DNA of 5,892 nucleotides from Verrucomicrobiota bacterium (GTDB lineage Bacteria > Verrucomicrobiota > Verrucomicrobiia > Chthoniobacterales > UBA10450), in assembly GCA_003218785.1 (NCBI GenBank), contig QHOM01000079.1, positions 1 to 5,892 on the forward strand. Reading direction: 5' to 3'. This document shows positions 1 to 5,466 of the stretch, in pieces. Position numbers and translations under genes: made by a program. Numbering within the stretch: position 1 is the first letter of the stretch; every line of letters starts with the position of its first letter. The notes beneath the pieces are model-generated. The model was not told the origin of the DNA, ran no database searches, and was given only the letters and a program-made list of their open reading frames with translations.

Positions 1-749
1 CCTATCAAGCCTATCTACTGACCGAGTGCAAGCTGACGCCCGGCACCGTGGTCAACCGGGTAGCGGCGCTGCGATTCTTTTTCGTCAAGACGCTCAAGCG
101 GCATCAGTTCCGTGATTTCTTGCCTTACCCCCAGGACCGGCGTCGGCTGCCCACGGTGCTAAGCCGGGAAGAAGTTGCGCGCCTGATTGATGCGGCTGGA
201 ACACTGTTTCGACGGACGTTGCTGATGACGCTCTACGCCACCGGCATGCGACGCAGCGAACTCGCTCATCTCAAGGTCAGCGACATCGATAGCCAGCGCA
301 TGATCATCCGCGTGGTGGAAGGCAAGGGCGGCAAAGATCGTGACCTGCCTCTGAGTCCGGCTCTGTTGGTGACGCTGCGAGAGTACTGGCGCTGGCGGAA
401 GCCGAAGCTATACATGTTCCCCACACGCACTCGCAGCCGGACACTCGATCAGCCGATTTCCGACAAAACCGTCTGGATCGCATGTAGCGAGGCCGCGCGT
501 CGGGCCGGCATCCGCAAACGCGTCACCCCGCACACGCTGCGCCACAGTTGGGCGACCCATTTGTTGGAGGCAGGCACCGATCTGCGCACCATCCAGGTCC
601 TGCTCGGGCACGGGGATCTGGAGACTACCGCACAGTATCTGCATCTGTCGCAGCGGCACTTGCAGGCAGTTACGAATCCGCTGGACGGTCTCTCTCTATC
701 CAGCACCGAGAACATCAGCCGCAGCTTTAAACGAAAAAACGAAAAATGA
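1..749 (+). CDS. Tyrosine-type site-specific recombinase/integrase, 5'-partial, in an IS91-type element
   Basis: This is a phage-integrase-family (XerC/D-like) tyrosine recombinase that would cut and rejoin DNA through a covalent 3'-phosphotyrosine. The frame is open to the window edge (codons from base 3 read YQAYLLTECK), so the GTG at 48 is an internal valine and the true start lies upstream. Counting from that codon, the full catalytic set is visible: R68 in TGMRRSEL, K93 in GKGGKDR, H162 and R165 in PHTLRH, H188 in LLGHGD, and the nucleophile Y197 in TAQYLHL. Only part of the N-terminal core-binding domain is in the window. The last codons overlap the IS91 transposase start as ATGA, which implies co-translation. 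IS91-family elements with an integrase-like gene upstream are known, so this is probably an accessory gene of that element rather than a host XerC/D. The short basic C-terminal tail (SFKRKNEK) is unremarkable. The family call is secure; its role in IS91 transposition is not established. Confidence 0.92.
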   Translation, partial: YQAYLLTECKLTPGTVVNRVAALRFFFVKTLKRHQFRDFLPYPQDRRRLPTVLSREEVARLIDAAGTLFRRTLLMTLYATGMRRSELAHLKVSDIDSQRMIIRVVEGKGGKDRDLPLSPALLVTLREYWRWRKPKLYMFPTRTRSRTLDQPISDKTVWIACSEAARRAGIRKRVTPHTLRHSWATHLLEAGTDLRTIQVLLGHGDLETTAQYLHLSQRHLQAVTNPLDGLSLSSTENISRSFKRKNEK

Positions 750-1927
750 CTCGGCCCACCTTCGAGGTGGCCGACATTCTTCGCACGCACGGCGATCGCT
801 TCCTGGATCGGTATCGATTGAGCTTTGGCTTTCAGCAGCTCAAAGCCTTTCGTGCCATTCTGCGCTGTCGCACCGCGGCTCTGGGCGGCCATCGGGACGC
901 TTGCCCGAGCTGCGGGCATCAGGCTATCTCGTATAACTCGTGCAGAAACCGGCACTGCCCCAAGTGTCAGACACAAGGACGCGAGCGCTGGCTGGCCGCG
1001 CGCGAACGCGAACTGCTAACCACCAGTTACTTCCATGTCGTGTTCACCGTGCCTCACGAACTCAACGTACTGGCCTTGGAAAATCCGCGTTTGTTCTACG
1101 ACCTGTTATTCACCGCCAGCGCTCAAACCTTGCTGGAGATCGCCATCGATCCCAAACACCTGGGTGCCGAGATCGGCGTGATCAGCCTCCTGCATACTTG
1201 GGGACAGAACCTGCTTCTGCATCCCCATATACACTGCGCCATTCCCGCGGGCGGACTCTCGCCAGACCGTCGCCGATGGATCCGCCCACGCTATCCTTTC
1301 TTCTTACCCGTGAAAGTCCTCAGCCGTGTCTTTCGCGGCAAGTTCTTGGCTGGTCTGAAGCGTCTTCACCATCGCAACCAACTTTGCTGCGCCGCTCCGG
1401 CCGCCACTCTCGCCGATCCACAGCAGTTCGCTAAACTCATGCGCCGTCTACACCGCCACGACTGGGTCGTCTATGCCAAGCCCGCCTTCGGCGGTCCCAT
1501 GCAGGTGTTGCGCTATCTGGGTCGCTACACCCATCGCGTGGCCATCTCCAATCATCGCTTGTTGGATTTCGACCAAGAGCGCGTCACTTTCCGCTGGAAG
1601 GACTACGCCCACGGCGGCAAACAAGGCAAGATGACTCTTCTGGCCACGGAGTTCCTGCGGCGCTTCTTTCTCCACGTGCTACCCAGAGGCTTCGTGCGCA
1701 TTCGTCACTTCGGATTCCTCGCCAATCGCTTTCGCGCTTCCCGCTTGGCGCTATCCCGACAATTGCTGTCCAGCAACTCCCCTCCGCTTATCCAAGCGGT
1801 GACTGGCCAAGCTTGCTCCGAGGCTTCGTCCCTCTGGCACTGCCCGCGCTGCGGCGCGGCCATGATCGTGATGCAGAGATTTACGGCTGCGGAATTATCC
1901 ACATGCTCTTACTTCGATTCTTCGTAG
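746..1927 (+). CDS. IS91-family transposase (HUH, Y2 rolling-circle type)
   Basis: This 393-residue protein has the normal length for IS91-family transposases, which nick one strand at the origin end and move it by a rolling-circle-like route. The N-terminal zinc-binding domain shows C53/C56 (CPSC), C66, H70, C71 and C74 (RNRHCPKC). The HUH metal-binding motif is H161-x-H163 in LLHPHIHCAIPAGG. The two candidate catalytic tyrosines are Y257 and Y261 in YLGRYTHRVAIS, spaced Y-x3-Y as in IS91, IS801 and IS1294. The C-terminal part has a further CPRC (366-369) followed by the usual MIVMQRFTA segment. The ATG at 746 overlaps the recombinase stop by one base (ATGA), so translation is probably coupled and no separate ribosome site is needed. 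The frame is complete, with every motif expected of an active enzyme. The element ends are not identified. Confidence 0.93.
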   Translation: MTRPTFEVADILRTHGDRFLDRYRLSFGFQQLKAFRAILRCRTAALGGHRDACPSCGHQAISYNSCRNRHCPKCQTQGRERWLAARERELLTTSYFHVVFTVPHELNVLALENPRLFYDLLFTASAQTLLEIAIDPKHLGAEIGVISLLHTWGQNLLLHPHIHCAIPAGGLSPDRRRWIRPRYPFFLPVKVLSRVFRGKFLAGLKRLHHRNQLCCAAPAATLADPQQFAKLMRRLHRHDWVVYAKPAFGGPMQVLRYLGRYTHRVAISNHRLLDFDQERVTFRWKDYAHGGKQGKMTLLATEFLRRFFLHVLPRGFVRIRHFGFLANRFRASRLALSRQLLSSNSPPLIQAVTGQACSEASSLWHCPRCGAAMIVMQRFTAAELSTCSYFDSS

Positions 1928-2201
1928 CGTGTCCACCACTGGCGGCCCAGGGATGTGCTCCGGCACGCCCACGCATTCGTGTGCCTGCTTCACAGCGCCC
2001 CCTTGCCGCGCCACGGTCCGTGCTCGCTTCGGCAGGCACCTCCGACCTTCTCAACCAGCACCACCCCACCGTTCCGGTTCAACAGTGCTCCCCCAGTTCT
2101 CGATTCGGCGACCGACTGCCGTTCAAATCCCATAGCGCACCGCCTCCGCCGCAAACGCCAGCGGCTTCCTCCTTGCCTCCTGTCATGAAAATTATCTGCG
2201 C
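1928..2201. other. Non-coding tail between the IS91 and IS110 transposase genes
   Basis: These 274 bases hold no credible gene; frames open here are low-complexity, rich in Pro, Ala and Ser, and have no recognisable domain. The segment carries an 8-bp perfect inverted repeat, GTGCCTGC at 1981-1988 and GCAGGCAC at 2032-2039. Nested inside it is a second inverted repeat, CACGG at 2012-2016 and CCGTG at 2018-2022. It most likely contains the 3' end of the IS91-type element, where these transposases recognise secondary structure, and then the junction with the IS110 element. Neither border can be placed by eye. Confidence 0.5.
1981..2039. repeat. Nested inverted repeat downstream of the IS91 transposase
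   Basis: The outer arms (8 bp, 1981-1988 and 2032-2039) are perfect complements and enclose 43 bases. The inner arms (5 bp, 2012-2016 and 2018-2022) surround one base, so a real hairpin there would open to a 3-bp stem. The position, 54 bases after the transposase stop, is where an IS91-type origin or end structure could lie. Arms this short also arise by chance in GC-rich DNA. Confidence 0.35.
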
Positions 2202-3440
2202 CTATGCCGCTTTTTGTTGGAGCGTCAGTGTGACCGCGTAGCCCAAACGTTCGAGGCGATGCACCAGGTTTCGAGTGAGGTGGTTCTTGTTGAGCTTGTC
2301 TAGGTAAAGATCTCCCAAGTCGTTGTAGGAGACTTGCTGGGAAAGCATGTGATAGATCGCGACCAAGATTTTGTGGGCAATCGCCACCACAGCCCGCTTG
2401 TACCCGCGCCGTGCCTTGAGACGGAAAAATTTGTCTCTCAGGTAAGTGCCTTTCGCTCGGCCGGCCGCGTTGGCGGCCTCCACCAGTCCACTCTTCAGAT
2501 ACACATTGCCACTGGGGATGCGGCTGCTCTTGCGCTTGCCGGCGGATTCGTTATTTCCGGGACAAACTCCTGCCCAAGAAGCCAACTGCGAAACGCTTCC
2601 GAACACGCTCATGTCCACGCCCAACTCAGCGATGATCACCGCGGCCAGAGTCCAATCCACACCAGGTATCTCATCCAATAAGGCCAGCTGCGCCGCATAG
2701 GGTTCGAGCTTTTGCCGGATGCGTTGTTCCAGAGCCGCCAGGTCTTTTTCCGCCGCTTCTAGTCGTTGCAGCTGAAGCTCCAGCAGGAAACGATGGTGTT
2801 CTTCCAACTTGCCTTCCAGAGCCAGTTGCAGTTCGGGAATCTTCTTGCGGAGAAGCCCTTTGGCCAGCTCGGCCATTTCTTGTGGGGTTGCTTTTCCTTC
2901 GATCAGAGCTCGCAGCATCAGCCGGCCGGACATTCCGAACACGTCCGTGGCCACGTTGGCCAACTTGATGTTGGCGGTCTCCAGTACTTTCAGGAGACGG
3001 TTGCGCTCCGCCGCCTGACTTTCCACCAACTTACGACGATAGCGCATCAAGTCGCGGAGTTCGCGGATGGGCTTAGGCGGAACGAAGCTGGAACGGAGCA
3101 GCCCGTGGCAGAGCAAGTCCGCGATCCATTCCGCATCCTTCACATCGGTCTTACGCCCGGGCACCTTCTTGATGTGCTGCGCGTTGGCCACCACAATCTC
3201 CAAGGCTCCTTCCAGGATGGCGTAGATCGGCTTCCAGTAGACTCCCGTGCTTTCCATAGCCACATGGGTGCAGCCTTCCGAGAGCAACCATGCGCGCAAA
3301 CCGACCAGCTCTCGCGTGGCAGTGCCGAACGTTCGCATTTCCTTCTGAACCTTTCCGTCCTTGCGGACGATCAACAAGCAGGCCACTACTGTGGCCTGAT
3401 GTACGTCCAATCCACAACCGCGTTCGATCAGAGTTTGCAT
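2202..3440 (-). CDS. IS110-family transposase (DEDD recombinase)
   Basis: This complete 412-residue IS110-family transposase has the usual length. The N-terminal RuvC-like DEDD domain shows D12 in GLDVH, E63 in AMESTGVYW, and D99/D102 in GRKTDVKDAEWIADLL. A coiled-coil-prone, charged middle region (about 135-250) separates it from the Transposase_20-type domain, which starts at LLDEIPGVDWTLAAVI (from about 254). The C-terminal serine motif is SWAGVCPGNNESAGK, with S299 the likely catalytic serine. Known IS110 enzymes cut and join through a DEDD/serine mechanism guided by a bridge RNA made from the element's own non-coding end. The start is supported by GGGAGG four bases before the ATG, although that site lies inside a hairpin. 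The long structured region is upstream of the gene, and no similar structure was noticed after the stop; this fits the IS110 subgroup better than IS1111. There is no frameshift. Confidence 0.95.
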   Translation of the reverse strand: MQTLIERGCGLDVHQATVVACLLIVRKDGKVQKEMRTFGTATRELVGLRAWLLSEGCTHVAMESTGVYWKPIYAILEGALEIVVANAQHIKKVPGRKTDVKDAEWIADLLCHGLLRSSFVPPKPIRELRDLMRYRRKLVESQAAERNRLLKVLETANIKLANVATDVFGMSGRLMLRALIEGKATPQEMAELAKGLLRKKIPELQLALEGKLEEHHRFLLELQLQRLEAAEKDLAALEQRIRQKLEPYAAQLALLDEIPGVDWTLAAVIIAELGVDMSVFGSVSQLASWAGVCPGNNESAGKRKSSRIPSGNVYLKSGLVEAANAAGRAKGTYLRDKFFRLKARRGYKRAVVAIAHKILVAIYHMLSQQVSYNDLGDLYLDKLNKNHLTRNLVHRLERLGYAVTLTLQQKAA

Positions 3441-3459
3441 AACGCCTCCCTGGGAGGCG
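3441..3459 (-). promoter_or_regulatory. Hairpin sequestering the IS110 transposase ribosome-binding site
   Basis: On the minus strand, arms CGCCTCCC and GGGAGGCG (plus-strand 3452-3459 and 3443-3450) are perfect complements around one base. The realistic hairpin has 6 bp (3443-3448 with 3454-3459) and a 5-nt loop. The Shine-Dalgarno sequence GGGAGG (3445-3450) lies in the 3' arm and part of the loop, four bases before the ATG at 3440. When formed, the hairpin should limit translation. Four of its bases (3456-3459) also belong to the 10-bp basal stem of the candidate bridge RNA, so the two folds compete. Confidence 0.5.
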
Positions 3460-3645
3460 ATTGCTGCGCCGCAGGTCTGTTGCAGACACTGTCATGCGTC
3501 CTTCCCGTTTCCGGGTACGACAAACGGTGGTACCTTTACCGGCGCGGGTCAGTCTCATCGGCGGGATCTGTGTCATCACATAGACTACCGACCTTCAAGC
3601 AATCGCCAACCACGAACGCTTGTATCACAGAGACTGATCCGTCTC
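3456..3645 (-). ncRNA. Candidate IS110 bridge (guide) RNA upstream of the transposase
   Basis: IS110-group elements express a structured RNA of roughly 150-200 nt from the non-coding end before the transposase; its two internal loops pair with target and donor DNA. This region has the right place, strand, length (about 190 nt) and layout. In RNA order there is: a 5' stem-loop, GAGAC/GTCTC (3641-3645 with 3630-3634, 6-nt loop); a 10-bp perfect basal stem (3598-3607 with 3456-3465); and, inside it, a first domain with stem 3590-3593/3547-3550 plus 3582-3586/3551-3555 (3-nt bulge). That first domain encloses a large one-sided loop (3556-3568) and a TGTG/CACA tip (3569-3572 with 3577-3580). A second domain has a 6-bp stem, 3522-3527 with 3505-3510, and an 11-nt loop. 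A small hairpin at 3475-3487 follows. Pairings were read by eye; I could not match loop sequences to the element ends or target, so guide identity is unproven. Confidence 0.45.
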
Positions 3646-3646
3646 C

Positions 3647-3851
3647 ACGTGGCTAGCACGCTGAACCCTATTTTCATGCTTGGTGGTGCGCCAGAGGCGT
3701 ATGAGGTCTCATCGAAAACGCCTCGGGTTGAGTTTCAGTCCTTCGCGAAGTTCCTGCCCGAGGCGTTTCCGATCAAGGCTAGCGACTATGCGGAAGTTAC
3801 CTACTTACTTATAGCGGAGCGACCGAGTAGGAGATTGATTATTGTTGTAAC
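3647..3851. other. Non-coding spacer between the IS110 and IS1182 elements
   Basis: No convincing gene lies here. A 72-codon plus-strand frame from 3649 has no recognisable domain, runs across the IS1182 left repeat, and overlaps strong inverted repeats. The segment holds the 12-bp hairpin at 3716-3768, an upstream partner for one of its arms, and a 6-bp inverted repeat, CCTACT/AGTAGG (3800-3805 and 3826-3831). It may be the outer end of the IS110 element, original chromosomal intergenic DNA, or a remnant of another small element. Confidence 0.5.
3716..3768. repeat. Strong 12-bp hairpin with nested palindrome
   Basis: AAACGCCTCGGG (3716-3727) and CCCGAGGCGTTT (3757-3768) are perfect complements separated by 29 bases. 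Inside the loop is a perfect 10-base palindrome, CTTCGCGAAG (3741-3750). The left arm can instead pair upstream: GAGGCGT (3694-3700) with ACGCCTC (3718-3724), a 7-bp stem around ATGAG/CTCAT (3701-3705 with 3708-3712). The base pairing is clear; the function is unknown. Confidence 0.6.
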
Positions 3852-3871
3852 CAGGCGTGGGTGTTGAAAAA
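3852..3871 (+). repeat. IS1182 left terminal inverted repeat
   Basis: The sequence CAGGCGTGGGTGTTGAAAAA is the exact reverse complement of bases 5379-5398. Symmetry continues outward with one mismatch: GTAAC on the left against GTAAT in the reverse complement of the right flank. The outermost base of the element is therefore uncertain by a few positions. Confidence 0.92.
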
Positions 3872-3951
3872 GTCACTGCAATTAGCAGGCAGAGATAGGG
3901 CGGGAGCATGTTACAAGGAAGCTGCACATGTCTTTCTGGATTTCCATTTTC

Positions 3952-3956
3952 GGAGG
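3952..3956 (+). promoter_or_regulatory. Ribosome-binding site supporting the IS1182 transposase start at 3967
   Basis: GGAGG lies 10 bases before the ATG at 3967. A competing site, AAGGAAG at 3915-3921, lies 6 bases before an in-frame ATG at 3928. The later start is preferred because the 13 extra residues (SFWISIFGGLLI after the Met) look like translated leader, while the conserved family sequence begins with MMG and RSEALFYYF. Confidence 0.4.
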
Positions 3957-3966
3957 CCTGCTCATC

Positions 3967-5316
3967 ATGATGGGGCACCATGCCCGTTCGGAAGCGTTGT
4001 TCTACTACTTCCGTCTGGAAGATCAAGTTCCTGAGAACCATCTGCTGCGGCTGATCGAGAAGCACATCAGCTTCGGGTTTGTGCGCGAGCGATTGAAAGA
4101 CAGCTACAGTGAGACCGGTCGACCTTCGATTGATCCCGAGCTACTGCTGCGCATTCTGCTGATTGGTTATTTGTACGGCATCGCCAGCGAACGCAAGCTG
4201 GTAGAGGAACTGCGCATGCATCTGGCGTGGAGGTGGTTTACGGGACTGGGATTCGATCAGGAGATCCCGCATCACTCCACGTTTTCCAAGAATCGGCACG
4301 GGCGGTTCCAGGAATCGAAATTGTTCGAGCAGTTGTTTGAGGAGATCGTGAGGCAATGTGTGGAAGTGGGACTGGTGCAGGGGAAGCACCTGTCGGTGGA
4401 TGGCAGCTTCGTGGAGGCGAATGCAGCTAAGGAGAGCCGTATTCCGCGGGAGCAATTAGTGGAAGCGGCACAGGTTAACCATACGGTGCGACAGTATCTG
4501 GTGGAACTGGAAGAGCAGAACCCGGTGGAGGAGCCGGTGCATCAGCAAGACCGGGTGTCGAGCACCGATCCAGACTCCACCTATGCGACCAAGGGCGGCA
4601 CGCCGGCCCGGCTGGGATACTACGACAACTATCTGGTGGACAATCACAGCTGCGTGATCGTAGGGGTGCAAGCGACGGCAGCCCGGATGAGTCAGGAGAC
4701 GGTGGCCGCACAAGACATGATCGCGCGCTTCGCCCAATGGCAAGGACGAACGCCGGTATCAGTGGCCGCCGACACCACGTACGGAAATGGGGAGTTCCTG
4801 CAATGGTTACTGGAGCGGGACATCACTCCTTATATGCGCGACAGTGTCCACAGAAAGAAGAGCCCCTTCTACGGCCCCGAACGTTTTACCTATCTTCCGG
4901 AAAGCAACAGCTATCGCTGCCCCGCAGGGCAGCCACTCAACTATGGCGGCCGCAATGCTCGCAACCGCACCTATGCCTATATCGGGACCCGCAAACGCTG
5001 TGGTGCGTGCTCGCAAAAAGCGCAATGCACCAGTGGAGCATTCCGTTATCTTGCCATCCACATGGATGAGCCTGCCCGGCAACGGGCACGCGAGTTGGCC
5101 AACACGCCACAGTTCGCGAACGCACAGCGGGAAAGAAAGAAGGTGGAAGCACTGTTCGCGGAACTCAAGAATCAGATCGGACTGCGCCGGCTCCGCCTGC
5201 GGAGATTAAAGTTTGTTCGTGAGCAGTTCTTCCTGGCGGCCGCTGCCCAGAACATCAAGCGATTGGTTCGCTTCCTCAGCCAACCGACAACACCGATGCT
5301 GACAGCGACGACTTAG
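3967..5316 (+). CDS. IS1182-family transposase (DDE type)
   Basis: This 449-residue DDE transposase catalyses strand transfer of the surrounding element. The N-terminal DUF772-type region covers roughly residues 10-125 (RSEALFYYFRLEDQVPENH, RPSIDPELLLRILLIGYLYG). The catalytic acids are probably D145 (HLSVDGSFVEANA), D269 (VSVAADTTYGNGEF) and E394 (RERKKVEALFAELKNQIGLRRLR). A cysteine cluster before the last acid (C318, C345, C348, C354, with CGAC at 345-348) matches the zinc-binding insertion seen in this family. The frame is unbroken, all catalytic residues are present and both terminal repeats are intact, so the copy looks functional and fairly recent. An in-frame ATG at 3928 would add 13 hydrophobic residues. 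The stop lies 62 bases before the right repeat. Confidence 0.94.
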   Translation: MMGHHARSEALFYYFRLEDQVPENHLLRLIEKHISFGFVRERLKDSYSETGRPSIDPELLLRILLIGYLYGIASERKLVEELRMHLAWRWFTGLGFDQEIPHHSTFSKNRHGRFQESKLFEQLFEEIVRQCVEVGLVQGKHLSVDGSFVEANAAKESRIPREQLVEAAQVNHTVRQYLVELEEQNPVEEPVHQQDRVSSTDPDSTYATKGGTPARLGYYDNYLVDNHSCVIVGVQATAARMSQETVAAQDMIARFAQWQGRTPVSVAADTTYGNGEFLQWLLERDITPYMRDSVHRKKSPFYGPERFTYLPESNSYRCPAGQPLNYGGRNARNRTYAYIGTRKRCGACSQKAQCTSGAFRYLAIHMDEPARQRARELANTPQFANAQRERKKVEALFAELKNQIGLRRLRLRRLKFVREQFFLAAAAQNIKRLVRFLSQPTTPMLTATT

Positions 5317-5348
5317 CTAAAATCATCCAGAAAAGCTCTGCTAACTGC

Positions 5349-5366
5349 GGTTCTCGGAAGAACTTT
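5349..5366 (+). terminator. Weak candidate terminator after the IS1182 transposase
   Basis: GTTCT (5350-5354) pairs with AGAAC (5359-5363) around a 4-base loop, extended by one G-T pair and followed by TTT. It lies 32 bases after the transposase stop and inside the element, so it could end the transposase transcript. The stem is short and the T-run minimal, so confidence is low. Confidence 0.25.
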
Positions 5367-5378
5367 CCTATAGCATCG

Positions 5379-5398
5379 TTTTTCAACACCCACGCCTG
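5379..5398 (-). repeat. IS1182 right terminal inverted repeat
   Basis: TTTTTCAACACCCACGCCTG is the exact reverse complement of the left repeat at 3852-3871 (20 of 20 bases). It marks the right border of the element, 68 bases beyond the stop codon of the convergent PD40 gene. Confidence 0.92.
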
Positions 5399-5466
5399 AT
5401 TACGACAGTTGAGCCAAGCCCTCCGCGTCTCACTAATATTCCTTAAAAGACTGTGGCCCTGGCGTA

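Larger units (their letters stand above)
1..2201 (+). mobile_element. IS91-family element with upstream tyrosine recombinase (left end outside window, right end approximate)
   Basis: The overlapping recombinase and Y2 transposase genes and the non-coding tail after them form one probable IS91-type element. IS91 elements lack the classic terminal inverted repeats and target duplications, so the borders cannot be read directly. The left end lies before the window. The right end falls somewhere between the transposase stop (1927) and the IS110 region (from about 2202), and 2201 is only the outer limit. I found no convincing IS91 target tetranucleotide junction. Confidence 0.6.
2202..3646 (-). 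mobile_element. IS110-family insertion sequence (borders approximate)
   Basis: The element consists of the minus-strand DEDD transposase and the structured upstream region at 3441-3646. IS110-group elements lack terminal inverted repeats and leave little or no target duplication, so the edges cannot be fixed from one copy. The limits given are the transposase stop codon and the outer end of the most distal stem-loop. The true ends probably lie some tens of bases beyond either side. Comparing an empty site, or a second copy in the genome, would define them. Confidence 0.65.
3852..5398 (+). mobile_element. Complete IS1182-family insertion sequence
   Basis: The 1547-bp element is bounded by 20-bp perfect terminal inverted repeats and carries one complete DDE transposase reading inward from the left end. 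Length and organisation fit the IS1182 family. No direct target duplication is visible next to the repeats: TAAC lies on the left and ATTA on the right. The flanks instead continue the inverted symmetry imperfectly. IS1182 relatives are known for insertion at palindromic sites, which would explain this. Confidence 0.88.

Noticed and set aside
48..749. GTG at 48 as the start of the tyrosine recombinase
   Set aside because: The frame is open upstream to the window edge and the protein from 48 lacks most of the N-terminal core-binding domain, so the start lies outside the window.
449..976. Minus-strand open frame of 175 codons across the recombinase-transposase junction
   Set aside because: It is antisense to two genes with intact catalytic motifs; the frame is a by-product of GC-rich codon use.
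2118..2132. GTTCAAATCCC, resembling the T-loop of a tRNA
   Set aside because: The bases on either side do not form the 5-bp T-stem, and no acceptor, D-arm or anticodon arm can be fitted upstream. It is a chance match to the short T-loop consensus.
2766..3656. Long plus-strand open frame (296 codons) opposite the IS110 transposase
   Set aside because: It lies antisense to a fully supported transposase and has a composition typical of a shadow frame (rich in Gln, His and Leu), with no domain.
3655..3700. Possible minus-strand promoter for the IS110 leader
   Set aside because: A short A-rich run is present, but I could not find a convincing pair of -35 and -10 boxes. In IS110 elements the strong promoter may form only in the circular junction.
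3731..3745. GTTTCAGTCCTTCGCG, resembling the start of some CRISPR repeats
   Set aside because: There is only one copy, with no regularly spaced second repeat and no cas gene in the window.
3649..3867. 72-codon plus-strand open frame between the two IS elements
   Set aside because: It overlaps strong inverted repeats, runs into the IS1182 left repeat, shows no recognisable domain and has no clear ribosome-binding site. It is most likely chance.
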